The notes beneath the pieces were generated by a model. It did no database searches and had not been told where the DNA came from. It saw only the letters and a program-made list of their open reading frames with translations. Below, one piece after another: positions 24,599 through 32,508 of a stretch of 64,000 nt of DNA. Source of the DNA: Roseburia sp. (GTDB lineage Bacteria; Bacillota; Clostridia; Lachnospirales; Lachnospiraceae); contig JAFYVJ010000074.1 of the NCBI GenBank assembly GCA_017549185.1, positions 1-64,000 on the forward strand, in the 5' to 3' direction. The position numbers were made by a program, and so were the translations under genes. Every line of letters begins with the position of its first letter. The first letter of the stretch is position 1.

Positions 24599-26170
24599 AT
24601 GAAGAAAAATAGTACTGCAATCGTGACTACTACGGTGATTGTTTGTGTAATGTTTCTTTTCTTTACGATAATGATTATTTTTATACAAAATCATTTAGAT
24701 GTCTCATCAGAAGTAGTAGAAACAGAGAAAAAAGATTTGGTATTACAATTAGATGATACAGAGGAGGAAGTTTCCACAGAGCAGGAAATATTCGATTTAG
24801 GAGTCATTTATACATCGGATAAGATAGATTTGTCGAAGGAAGATAATTCTTTGCACGATGTAGAATATGAAAGTAGTTATTCTAATACGTTAGAATTGCT
24901 TCCAAGTGTGTTTTATATGCACCAGCCGGTAGATAAGAAGCAGGTAGATACTTCGAATTTTATGGAGAGCTACTGTGGATTGGAGCAATCGTGTATCCGT
25001 TTTGGAATGGGCGATGGACAGGAAGACAAAATCAGTGTGCCTTCCGAGATTTATTTGTATAACGTAGAATATGAGAACTCAAATTCTTATGAATTGAAGG
25101 CAGAAATAGAAGGAGCCAATGCTTATATAAAGTCACTTGGATGGAGTACACCAGACTCATCAAAAGTGAAATTGTCAAAAACGAGCGGTGGAGAGACCAT
25201 TGTTTCGCGAGCATCCGATTATACCGGTACGGTGATTATCAGTTTAGTGGTGTCTTATGACAGAGGAAACGGTATAACAGCGACAGAGCAATTAGAAGTG
25301 TATGTTCATGTTTTGGATATGACGGATAAAAATACACAACTATACGATAAGAACGGAAATCAGCTTTACTTAGATAAAGATGGGACAGAGATAGCACATT
25401 TATCGGATTATGCAAATAGAGATGTTTTTTATGGAGCAATGAAGGTAAATGGTTGGCAGGTAATCGACGGAAAGACATATTATTTTAATGAAAATAGTTG
25501 GGCAGTTCGTGGAGAACAAATCATCGGTGGTACGAAATATGAATTTGATGAAGAAGGAGTATTGATTGCCGGTGAAGAAGTAAAGGGTATCGATGTCTCT
25601 CTTTATCAAAAAGAAATTGACTGGAAAAAGGTTGCTACCAGTGGTATAGATTTTGCGATTATTCGATGTGGTTTCAGAGGAAGTGCATCGGGGTGTATGG
25701 TAGAAGATAGCTTTTTTAGGCGCAATATCGAAGGTGCGATGGCTGAAGGTATAGATGTTGGTGTGTATTTTTTTACACAGGCAATAAATGAAAAAGAAGC
25801 AATAGAAGAAGCTAATATGGTGCTTGCACTATGTAAAGAATATAAGTTGGATTATCCAATGTTCATAGATACCGAGAAGGGTCCAAACGGAAGAGCGAAT
25901 GGATTAGATAAAGAGACACGCACACGTGTGATAAAGGCGTTTTGTGAACGTATTACGGAAGCAGGCCATCAGGCAGGTGTATATGCGAGTACAAGCTGGT
26001 ATAGGAATCAGTTGAATGCAAAAGAATTAGAATCATATAGTATTTGGGTGGCACAGTATAACGTAGAATGCACCTATGAAGGAAAAGCTGATTATTGGCA
26101 GTATACGTCGAAAGGACAGATTGCAGGTATTGATGGTTATGTGGACATGGACATTATTTTAAGACCATAA
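24599..26170 (+). CDS. Membrane-anchored GH25 muramidase (lysozyme)
   Basis: 523 residues. A signal-anchor helix (about 8-30) holds the protein on the outer face. A beta-rich region (about 60-240) follows, then repeats resembling choline-binding/cell-wall-binding modules (GWQVIDGKTYYFNENSWAV) near 285-325. The C-terminal GH25 domain (about 329-523) begins GIDVSLYQ with Asp332 and has the catalytic pair Asp424 and Glu426 in FIDTEKG, plus YWQYTSKGQIAGI. It should cut the glycan backbone of peptidoglycan. Its place between sortase and regulator genes suggests local wall opening for pilus passage or attachment. The ribosome site before ATG 24599 is weak. Confidence 0.9.
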   Translation: MKKNSTAIVTTTVIVCVMFLFFTIMIIFIQNHLDVSSEVVETEKKDLVLQLDDTEEEVSTEQEIFDLGVIYTSDKIDLSKEDNSLHDVEYESSYSNTLELLPSVFYMHQPVDKKQVDTSNFMESYCGLEQSCIRFGMGDGQEDKISVPSEIYLYNVEYENSNSYELKAEIEGANAYIKSLGWSTPDSSKVKLSKTSGGETIVSRASDYTGTVIISLVVSYDRGNGITATEQLEVYVHVLDMTDKNTQLYDKNGNQLYLDKDGTEIAHLSDYANRDVFYGAMKVNGWQVIDGKTYYFNENSWAVRGEQIIGGTKYEFDEEGVLIAGEEVKGIDVSLYQKEIDWKKVATSGIDFAIIRCGFRGSASGCMVEDSFFRRNIEGAMAEGIDVGVYFFTQAINEKEAIEEANMVLALCKEYKLDYPMFIDTEKGPNGRANGLDKETRTRVIKAFCERITEAGHQAGVYASTSWYRNQLNAKELESYSIWVAQYNVECTYEGKADYWQYTSKGQIAGIDGYVDMDIILRP

Positions 26171-26225
26171 TCTTACAAATAGAAGATGGTTTATATATAG
26201 AAAAAAAGAATGTGAGGTAAATAAT

Positions 26226-26786
26226 ATGATGTACGAAAAACCAGAGGTTGATAGAAGAAAGTTAGATGACGCATATCTGCTTAGTGAGATTGCTAGACTA
26301 AAAAAAGAAACAGAAGAGATTAGAAAAATTCTTGATGAGCGTCAGAATCAGATGAATATTCTGGAGAAAAATACAAATACGGCAATATTTAAGCTGACGG
26401 ATACCCTGAATAAACTATCTGAAGAGATAGAAGAAGTAGAGATGTCTATATTAGAAGCACTTACGGAAAAGGAAGAGACATTACATAATGAAATCGAACT
26501 TAACAGTAAAAAGTTGCAGAATGCGCAGGAGCAGTTAGAAAAAGCCGTGTTAAAGCACATCGAAGCTGTTAAGGGGGATGTTTTGTCAACAACTGAAAAG
26601 GTGGACGGAGTAAACGATACATTAGAGAAGATTCGTGCAAGTTTAGCAGATAAAGTGGATAAGAAAACAATTTTTGCGTTACATCAGAGAACCACTACAA
26701 TGTTTGGAATTGCGGTGGTAAATATTGTAGGTACAATTATGGTTCTTGGATTATTGTGTTACTTGATTGTTTGTTTGGCGAGATAA
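26226..26786 (+). CDS. Coiled-coil protein with C-terminal membrane helix (second)
   Basis: 186 residues, family not recognised. Long helical heptads occupy about 10-150 (SEIARLKKETEEIRKILDE, EEVEMSILEALTEKEETL), and a membrane helix ends the protein (TMFGIAVVNIVGTIMVLGLL). The tail-anchored layout is the same as in the protein at 23989, but with little direct sequence likeness. GAGGT precedes ATG 26226. Its stop codon lies four bases before the regulator start. Confidence 0.7.
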   Translation: MMYEKPEVDRRKLDDAYLLSEIARLKKETEEIRKILDERQNQMNILEKNTNTAIFKLTDTLNKLSEEIEEVEMSILEALTEKEETLHNEIELNSKKLQNAQEQLEKAVLKHIEAVKGDVLSTTEKVDGVNDTLEKIRASLADKVDKKTIFALHQRTTTMFGIAVVNIVGTIMVLGLLCYLIVCLAR

Positions 26787-26790
26787 GGTT

Positions 26791-27636
26791 ATGAAATATT
26801 TAATTGTAGATGACGAAAGAATCATTTCTGAGGGGATGGCAAGATCTTTACGGTCGATAGTAGGAGCAGATGCAATCATATATACAGCAAATGATCCATT
26901 TGATGCGCTAGAGATAATTAAGCAGCAAAAGATAGATATTATGTTTTGTGATGTGAATATGCCAGGTATGGATGGATTGGAACTTGTACAGCGAATCCAG
27001 AAGATTACAGAGGATATAGATGTAATTTTTGCTACAGGGTATGCACATTACAGTTTAGATGCATGGAATACCATGGCACAGGCATTTGTTTTAAAACCGG
27101 TTGGTGAAGATGAAATAAGAGACGCGCTAGACAAGGTTATGAGTAGAAGAAAAGGGTGGACTCCGGTAACTTTAGAATCAAAAGCAGAGATGAGAATCTT
27201 TGAAGAGAAAAAAACAAAAGACCTAAAAGCAATGTGTTTTGGAAATTTTGAATTATTTTATAAAAATCGACCGATTCATTTTACGCGAAAAAAGAGCAAG
27301 GAAATGATGGCTTATCTTATTGACCGTAGAGGAGCAGTTATTACTACGGAACAGATTCGAACAATTCTTTGGGAAGAGGATGTGGATACGGAAGAAAAAC
27401 AGGGATATGTAAGAGTGCTTGCGAATGATATTCGTAAGGCGTTTGCAAATATTGGTGTGGAAAGTGTTCTTATAAATGAGCAGAATGGTTACCGGATTGA
27501 TATATCTAGAATATCATGTGACTATTACGACTTCTTAGAAGGGGACGAGCATGCGAGACGTATGTTTCACGATGAATATATGTCGCAGTATTCTTGGGCA
27601 GAGAATACATTAGGGAGATTGCTAAAAATAAAATAA
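26791..27636 (+). CDS. Response regulator, REC plus winged-helix DNA-binding domain (second)
   Basis: 281 residues. The receiver shows VDDE, phosphoacceptor Asp54 in MFCDVNMPG and Lys102 in VLKPVG. The C-terminal domain (about 145-250) is an OmpR/SARP-like winged helix (CFGNFELFYKNRPIHF, KKSKEMMAYLIDRRG), followed by YMSQYSWAENTLGRLL. It is paralogous to the regulator at 2487. ATG 26791 is preferred because TAAGG lies just upstream and the longer frame would overlap the previous gene. As the last gene of the pilus locus it is the favoured activator of the three TGTAAC direct-repeat promoters. Confidence 0.88.
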   Translation: MKYLIVDDERIISEGMARSLRSIVGADAIIYTANDPFDALEIIKQQKIDIMFCDVNMPGMDGLELVQRIQKITEDIDVIFATGYAHYSLDAWNTMAQAFVLKPVGEDEIRDALDKVMSRRKGWTPVTLESKAEMRIFEEKKTKDLKAMCFGNFELFYKNRPIHFTRKKSKEMMAYLIDRRGAVITTEQIRTILWEEDVDTEEKQGYVRVLANDIRKAFANIGVESVLINEQNGYRIDISRISCDYYDFLEGDEHARRMFHDEYMSQYSWAENTLGRLLKIK

Positions 27637-27644
27637 GAATAAGG

Positions 27645-27674
27645 CGGAGTGTCACGATAGGCACTCCGTTTTTT
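27645..27674 (+). terminator. Terminator at the end of the pilus locus
   Basis: CGGAGTG (27645-27651) pairs with CACTCCG (27662-27668) and is followed by six T. It marks the right end of the locus. Confidence 0.85.
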
Positions 27675-27693
27675 GAAAAATTTAGGAAATAGC

Positions 27694-27722
27694 TTGACAG
27701 TAATGAGTAGTTTTGTTAAAAA
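27694..27722 (+). promoter_or_regulatory. Promoter of tRNA-Cys copy 2
   Basis: TTGACA (27694-27699), a 17-bp spacer and TAAAAA (27717-27722) lie about 50 bases before the tRNA. Confidence 0.5.
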
Positions 27723-27774
27723 TTCTTTTGTAGCAGATAACATACTTGTTTTGCAATAACATAGAATCTAATAG

Positions 27775-27845
27775 GGCAACATAGCCAAGTGGTAAGGCAC
27801 GGGTCTGCAACACCCTTATCATCGGTTCAAATCCGATTGTCGCCT
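27775..27845 (+). tRNA. tRNA-Cys (GCA), copy 2, with an acceptor-stem mismatch
   Basis: 71 bases, differing from copy 1 only at position 4 (GGCAACA instead of GGCGACA). The 3' strand is unchanged, so the acceptor stem has an A-C mismatch at 4:69. The anticodon GCA and all other arms are intact. It may be functional at reduced level or decaying. It lies at the right edge of the pilus locus. Confidence 0.93.
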
Positions 27846-27848
27846 CTA

Positions 27849-27882
27849 AAAAACCTCGAAAATTCAATTTTCGAGGTTTTTT
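27849..27882. terminator. Terminator between tRNA-Cys copy 2 and the convergent gene
   Basis: AAAACCTCGAAAATT and AATTTTCGAGGTTTT pair around a 1-base to 3-base loop with A and T flanks on both sides, so it can work in both directions. Confidence 0.8.
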
Positions 27883-27934
27883 ACATGTAAGAAAATCTAT
27901 TAAGAAATCTTATTTACTATAATTTAATTTGATA

Positions 27935-28573
27935 TTATAAATGAGAATATCCAAATGCGTTTGCAAAAGCATCAATTTGTTTTTTTTCTTTACACATAGA
28001 ACATCCTTCCGGTGCATATGCTTTGTAGTCAGGAAGATTTTTTGTGGTAAATAATGAATTTATAGGAATACCCATAGAGCTATTGGCAGTACTGAATATA
28101 GCACTGATTCCGCTGATGTTTGCACCATAATATTTCAGTGCTTCTATTGCTTTAATAACAGATTGACCGGTTGTTGCAGAAGCTAATAATAACAAAACAT
28201 TTTTTCCTTTAATCATTGGTTGAATATTATCTCTAAAAAGTAACTGGCCAGCATGAGTTACTTCTGGCGTAGTTATGTAAATTGTTTTATGAGAATTGAT
28301 AGAAATAAAACCTGCTTTGGTGAGTTCTTCAGCAAGATATGCACCTATGATTTCACAACCATCCATGCACAGGATAGTATCTACAACTGTTGATGGTGAA
28401 ATACGTTTACTTAATTCTTGTGCAGCGGCAGAAGCTTCACTTAAACGACTCTTAATAGTTGTCATATCTAGATAATAATTAACATGAGAATTTGGAGTAA
28501 TGAAATGTCCGGGAATGGCTTTCAGTACAACATTTGGATTAGAATCTAAGAAAATTTTAATCATATTTTGCAT
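27935..28573 (-). CDS. Phosphoribosyltransferase-like protein (OPRT-like)
   Basis: 212 residues resembling orotate phosphoribosyltransferases that stand outside pyrimidine operons (HFITPNSHVNYYLDM, DTILCMDGCEIIGAYLAEEL). The region that should carry the PRPP loop reads LLLLASATTGQSVIKAIEAL: the TTGQS part is kept but the acidic pair that normally precedes it is missing. A C-terminal cluster CSMCKEKK could bind a metal. The start has AAGGAGG at good distance. The product could be an enzyme with altered activity or a nucleotide-binding regulator. It is a single gene convergent with tRNA-Cys copy 2. Confidence 0.65.
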   Translation of the reverse strand: MQNMIKIFLDSNPNVVLKAIPGHFITPNSHVNYYLDMTTIKSRLSEASAAAQELSKRISPSTVVDTILCMDGCEIIGAYLAEELTKAGFISINSHKTIYITTPEVTHAGQLLFRDNIQPMIKGKNVLLLLASATTGQSVIKAIEALKYYGANISGISAIFSTANSSMGIPINSLFTTKNLPDYKAYAPEGCSMCKEKKQIDAFANAFGYSHL

Positions 28574-28639
28574 ATATTGTCCTCCTTGTTTTTGAAGAAA
28601 AACACCTGTTCATTTTGTGATACAGAATTCACTTCACTT

Positions 28640-28661
28640 ATTGTCAGAATTGTGTGACAAT
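28640..28661. promoter_or_regulatory. Inverted repeat upstream of the phosphoribosyltransferase-like gene
   Basis: ATTGTCA and TGACAAT are perfect 7-base arms around an 8-base centre, about 70 bases before the minus-strand start. TTGTCA could also serve as a -35 on the minus strand. A candidate operator; the rest of 28574-28863 is AT-rich with nothing else recognised apart from the tRNA promoter. Confidence 0.35.
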
Positions 28662-28782
28662 TTTATATTGTATATTGTAAAACAATATGCAATTTAATGC
28701 AATATATTTTATGTGTTATTATAAAATGATAAAATATAAAAATATTAAAAAATAATTTTACAACAAAGATTTATAAATTTAC

Positions 28783-28811
28783 TTGACTAACTATAAGTGT
28801 TTTGCTAAAAT
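28783..28811 (+). promoter_or_regulatory. Promoter of tRNA-Cys copy 3
   Basis: TTGACT (28783-28788), a 17-bp spacer and TAAAAT (28806-28811). Confidence 0.55.
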
Positions 28812-28863
28812 TTTTGATGTGGAATAAAGGATATTTAAAAAAATTCCACATAAGATATAATAC

Positions 28864-28934
28864 GGCGACATAGCCAAGTGGTAAGGCACGGGTCTGCAAC
28901 ACCCTCATCATCGGTTCAAATCCGATTGTCGCCT
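28864..28934 (+). tRNA. tRNA-Cys (GCA), copy 3
   Basis: 71 bases, differing from copy 1 only in the variable loop (TCATC instead of TTATC). The acceptor stem is perfect and the anticodon is GCA. It has its own promoter and terminator. Confidence 0.97.
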
Positions 28935-28938
28935 CTAC

Positions 28939-28970
28939 ACCCTCAGAGCAAAAGCTTTGAGGGTTTTTTA
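28939..28970 (+). terminator. Terminator after tRNA-Cys copy 3
   Basis: ACCCTCAGAGC pairs with GCTTTGAGGGT around AAAA, followed by six T. Confidence 0.85.
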
Positions 28971-28999
28971 TTCATTGAGATTTTTTATAGGAGAGAATT

Positions 29000-29866
29000 A
29001 TGGATTTTATTGAAATTTTAAAGGCTATTTTATTTGGTATTGTTGAAGGTATTACAGAATGGCTTCCAATCAGTAGTACGGGACATATGATTTTACTGGA
29101 TGAATTCATTCATTTGCAAGTTTCGGAAGAATTTATGAGCATGTTTGAAGTAGTAATTCAGTTAGGTGCGATTTTTGCAGTAGTTCTCTTGTTTTGGAGT
29201 CAGATATGGCCGTTTGGTAAAAAAGATAACAAAGAACCGTTAGCAGACAAAGGTGTGCTTTCCTGGGCAAAATGGGATATTTTCAAATTGTGGTTCCATA
29301 TTTTAGTATCTTGTGTACCGGCTGCGATTATAGGTATTCTGTTTGATGATATTTTAGAAGCATGGTTTTATAATTATCAGACGGTTGCGATTATGTTGAT
29401 TCTTTTTGGTATCGCATTTATTATTATTGAAAATCAGCATAAAGGCAAAAGTGCAGCAGTGAATACATTAGAAGGAATCGATTATAATCTGGCATTTTGG
29501 ATTGGTATGTTTCAGTTAATAGCAGCGATTTTCCCAGGAACATCGCGTTCCGGTGCTACAATCGTAGGTGCATTATTGCTCGGAGTATCAAGAACTGTTG
29601 CAGCAGAATATACATTTTTCCTTGCAATTCCGGTAATGTTTGGTGCGAGCCTTTTGAAAGGTGTGAAGTTTCTTATGGAATCGTCTTTAGTACAGGGCGA
29701 AGGTATGATTTTACTTGTGGGAATGGTTGTGGCATTTGCGGTATCACTTTTTGTAATTAAGTTCCTCATGGGATACATAAAGAAGCACGATTTTAAGGTA
29801 TTTGGATGGTATCGTATTGTATTAGGTGTGATAGTGTTGCTCTGTGGTATTATTGGTATAATATAG
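29000..29866 (+). CDS. uppP: Undecaprenyl-diphosphatase (UppP/BacA)
   Basis: 288 residues, a polytopic membrane enzyme that dephosphorylates undecaprenyl diphosphate to recycle the lipid carrier for wall synthesis; extra copies give bacitracin resistance. Both family signatures are clear: GIVEGITEWLPISSTGHM (13-30) and FPGTSRSGATI (near 178-188). About eight membrane helices are evident. GGAGAG lies upstream of ATG 29000. It is a single gene between tRNA-Cys copy 3 and bioY. Confidence 0.95.
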   Translation: MDFIEILKAILFGIVEGITEWLPISSTGHMILLDEFIHLQVSEEFMSMFEVVIQLGAIFAVVLLFWSQIWPFGKKDNKEPLADKGVLSWAKWDIFKLWFHILVSCVPAAIIGILFDDILEAWFYNYQTVAIMLILFGIAFIIIENQHKGKSAAVNTLEGIDYNLAFWIGMFQLIAAIFPGTSRSGATIVGALLLGVSRTVAAEYTFFLAIPVMFGASLLKGVKFLMESSLVQGEGMILLVGMVVAFAVSLFVIKFLMGYIKKHDFKVFGWYRIVLGVIVLLCGIIGII

Positions 29867-29980
29867 GGTATTATCGGATGGTATATCATTCAGTATAGAT
29901 GAAGATCATTAGAGATTAGAGTAATTATGGGATACAGAATTATTGTGAATATTTTGTAAAATAAAGATGGAGAAATTTAA

Positions 29981-30541
29981 TTGAGAAATACACAGAAGAA
30001 TAAAAATGTTTCTATATCAACAATGACAATGGTTGCATTGATGGCGGCAGTTATATGTGTGCTGGCGCCATTTTCTATACCAATTGGTCCAGTTCCGATA
30101 TCGTTGGCAACTTTTTGCTTGTATATTGCGGTGATACTATTAGGTGGAAGAAAAGCGTTCATTGTGTGTTTGATGTATTTGTTAATAGGATTTGTGGGTC
30201 TGCCTGTTTTTTCGGGTTTTTCTGGTGGACCGATGAAACTGCTTGGACCAACTGGCGGCTATTTTTTCGGGTATTTATTATTAACCATGATAGCAGGTTG
30301 GTTTGTGGATAAGTTTCCGAAAAAACGTGTGATGTGTTTATTAGGATTCATTTTAGGAACAGCGTCTTGCTATTTGACAGGAACAGCGTGGCTGGCATTT
30401 CAGATGAATATGAATTTTGTATCGGCATTGATAGTAGGGGTGGTTCCATTTTTGGTAGGTGACGTGATAAAAATCGTTGCGGCAATGTGGATTGGAACTT
30501 TGGTACGCAGACAAATGAATAAAGTAGGATATGGCATATAA
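29981..30541 (+). CDS. bioY: Biotin transporter substrate-binding subunit BioY
   Basis: 186 residues with about six membrane helices, the S component of an ECF-type biotin importer. Family hallmarks are PIGPVPISLATFCLYIAVIL, GRKAFIVCLMYLLIGFVGLP and GPTGGYFFGYLL. The start is TTG at 29981 with GATGGAGA upstream; the next ATG lies inside the conserved region. No BioM/BioN genes adjoin it, so it must use a shared ECF module encoded elsewhere. Confidence 0.93.
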   Translation: MRNTQKNKNVSISTMTMVALMAAVICVLAPFSIPIGPVPISLATFCLYIAVILLGGRKAFIVCLMYLLIGFVGLPVFSGFSGGPMKLLGPTGGYFFGYLLLTMIAGWFVDKFPKKRVMCLLGFILGTASCYLTGTAWLAFQMNMNFVSALIVGVVPFLVGDVIKIVAAMWIGTLVRRQMNKVGYGI

Positions 30542-30577
30542 GGACATTACACCATGTTGGGTAAGGTCCTTTTTTTA
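30541..30577 (+). terminator. Terminator after bioY
   Basis: The imperfect arms AGGACATTACACC and GGGTAAGGTCCT are followed by seven T, starting at the stop codon. Confidence 0.7.
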
Positions 30578-30684
30578 AGAAATTATTAATTTTGGTAGAT
30601 TATATTGAAATTGTATTTTAGAAAGAAGATAATAACAGTAAATTATTTTATGAAAAAGTGATATATATGAGGAAATAGGAATTT

Positions 30685-31161
30685 ATGGTAGAACATCCAA
30701 TCAGACCGGTATATGATGAGAATTCAAAAATATTGATATTGGGAAGTTTTCCATCGGTGAAGTCAAGAGAGGCTAATTTTTTCTATGGACATCCACAGAA
30801 CCGCTTTTGGAAAGTATTAGCAGCAGTATTTGGCGCAGAAGTGCCGGAGACTGTGGATGAGAAAAGAGCATTTTTGTTGGAGCATGGTGTAGCAGTATGG
30901 GATGTGATTAAGTCTTGCGACATTGTGGGCTCTTCAGACAGCAGTATTAAAAATGTTGTGTCGAATGATTTACGGGAGATTTTAAATAGTGCTGACATCA
31001 GGCAGATTTTTGTGAACGGAAAAACGGCGGAACAATATTATAAAAAATATATTGAAAAAGAAATTGGACGAAAAGCAATTTGTCTGCCGTCTACAAGTCC
31101 TGCTAATGCAGCTTGGAATGTGGAGAAATTAGTGACAGAGTGGAGGCAGATATGTAAATGA
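30685..31161 (+). CDS. DNA-deoxyinosine glycosylase (uracil-DNA glycosylase family 6)
   Basis: 158 residues. The protein excises hypoxanthine from DNA in base excision repair. The family motifs are LILGSFPSVKSREANFFYGH near the N terminus, PQNRFWKVL, and the C-terminal LPSTSPANAAW that carries the Ser-containing active-site loop. GAGGAAATAGGA precedes ATG 30685. It is a single gene. Confidence 0.88.
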   Translation: MVEHPIRPVYDENSKILILGSFPSVKSREANFFYGHPQNRFWKVLAAVFGAEVPETVDEKRAFLLEHGVAVWDVIKSCDIVGSSDSSIKNVVSNDLREILNSADIRQIFVNGKTAEQYYKKYIEKEIGRKAICLPSTSPANAAWNVEKLVTEWRQICK

Positions 31162-31213
31162 ACCGTGAAAACAGATGTGAGTTGTCGCTAATACGATGTT
31201 TTTATGACACGAG

Positions 31214-31238
31214 AGTGTGCGAAGCACACTTTTGTTTT
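31214..31238 (+). terminator. Hairpin after the glycosylase gene
   Basis: AGTGTGC and GCACACT pair around GAA, followed by TTTGTTTT. Confidence 0.6.
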
Positions 31239-31289
31239 ACTACGAGAGAGATTTAGTGGAAATAGAAAAGATAAAGGTAGGAAGAAACA

Positions 31290-32435
31290 ATGAAGAAAAC
31301 GATAATTAGTATGATGATGGTGGTAGTGGTTGGCACATTATTGGCAGGCTGTGGAGGAAAAGAACCGCAGGTGGAAAGCGGCAGTATACAGGATACGCAG
31401 GTTACGGTAGAGAGTCAAGAAATAGAACAGAGTGGTAAAATAGAAGCCGATGCGTTGCTTGACCAATTCCTAGAGGGTGAAATCGATGCTTGGTATGGTG
31501 AAGATACGTTCAATATTTCTGACCTTCAAATGGATGTCGAAGATTGGGCATCGTATAGCGTCGGTGAAAGATTGGATTTAGACAATGATGCTGACAATGA
31601 GCAGATATTGAATGGACCTTATGGTGGTATCTATTTGGATGCTTCGGATGGTAAGGTGAAGGTACTTGCCTGTGGCGAAGGAACCGCAAGAAATCTTTCG
31701 TATATATATTTTGATGGAGAAGTATGGATTGTTTATTATGACGACATGCATGTCGGCAGAGCCTGCTATTTCTTAGAAAAATATTATGGAGCCGATGATT
31801 TGGCAGAAACGATATCTTTGGAACGGTATGAGGAAGAGGATTGTGTAACTTACTATTTGAATGGACAGGAAGTTTCTTCTTCTATATATGGAAATGAGTA
31901 TGAGAAATTTTTTGGAACCTATGAAGTGTACGACCCAGTTATGGACACGGAAATTGTAGATGAGGGCAGTTCAGTAGAGGAATTATATGAAGCTTTTTTA
32001 AGTAATGAAATCAGTGTAGAGAATCCCTATGTAGACGGAGATATTTTATCTGTAATGACTGATGAAGATTATAATGGCGAATTTGATGGTGCAGAGAAAA
32101 GATATGCTTTTGTAGATATGAACAGCGATGAGCAGGAGGAACTTATTTTTAAAATAACTGCATCTCCAAGTGAATTGATGATGATATTAGGTGTGGTTGA
32201 GGGAGAACTTATTTGCTTTGATGTAATGGAAACCCATACAAACAGTATCGCGTTTAGTGTGTATGATTTTGGTTTGGCATGGAAAGATGAGAGTTATGAC
32301 CATTTTGTAAGAGGCATCTATCATTATGGGGAGGACGGACAACCATCGTTGATTCGAACATTTACCGAAGGTGATGAAGCCAGTATGGAGACGTTTGCAG
32401 GCGATGAACCGGAGTGGCAGGAGTTGGATAAATAA
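31290..32435 (+). CDS. Lipoprotein of unknown function
   Basis: 381 residues. The lipoprotein signal ends in LLAGCGG. The mature part is acidic and appears to hold two related halves: each has a LxxFLxxEI stretch (DALLDQFLEGEIDAWYG and EELYEAFLSNEISVENP) followed by a D-rich strand (DLDNDADNEQIL and DMNSDEQEELIF), the latter resembling repeat proteins with calcium-like loops. I do not recognise a named family. AGGTAGGAAG precedes ATG 31290. It is upstream of the sigma factor but with a 73-base gap. Confidence 0.75.
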   Translation: MKKTIISMMMVVVVGTLLAGCGGKEPQVESGSIQDTQVTVESQEIEQSGKIEADALLDQFLEGEIDAWYGEDTFNISDLQMDVEDWASYSVGERLDLDNDADNEQILNGPYGGIYLDASDGKVKVLACGEGTARNLSYIYFDGEVWIVYYDDMHVGRACYFLEKYYGADDLAETISLERYEEEDCVTYYLNGQEVSSSIYGNEYEKFFGTYEVYDPVMDTEIVDEGSSVEELYEAFLSNEISVENPYVDGDILSVMTDEDYNGEFDGAEKRYAFVDMNSDEQEELIFKITASPSELMMILGVVEGELICFDVMETHTNSIAFSVYDFGLAWKDESYDHFVRGIYHYGEDGQPSLIRTFTEGDEASMETFAGDEPEWQELDK

Positions 32436-32508
32436 AAAATGTGACCATCTCGAAGATTTTGTTGTCTATAGTAGTAAGAGGCCTTAATACAAAGAAAAGG
32501 AGAGTGCT

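Noticed and set aside
508-27774. Integrative element with its own integrase between the tRNA-Cys repeats
   Set aside because: No integrase, relaxase, transposase or replication gene is found. The bracketing is kept as a finding but not called a mobile element.
27682-27867. Minus-strand open frame across tRNA-Cys copy 2
   Set aside because: It is the complement of the tRNA itself. Frames reading IGFEPMIRVLQTRALPLGY arise antisense to this tRNA type and are not genes.
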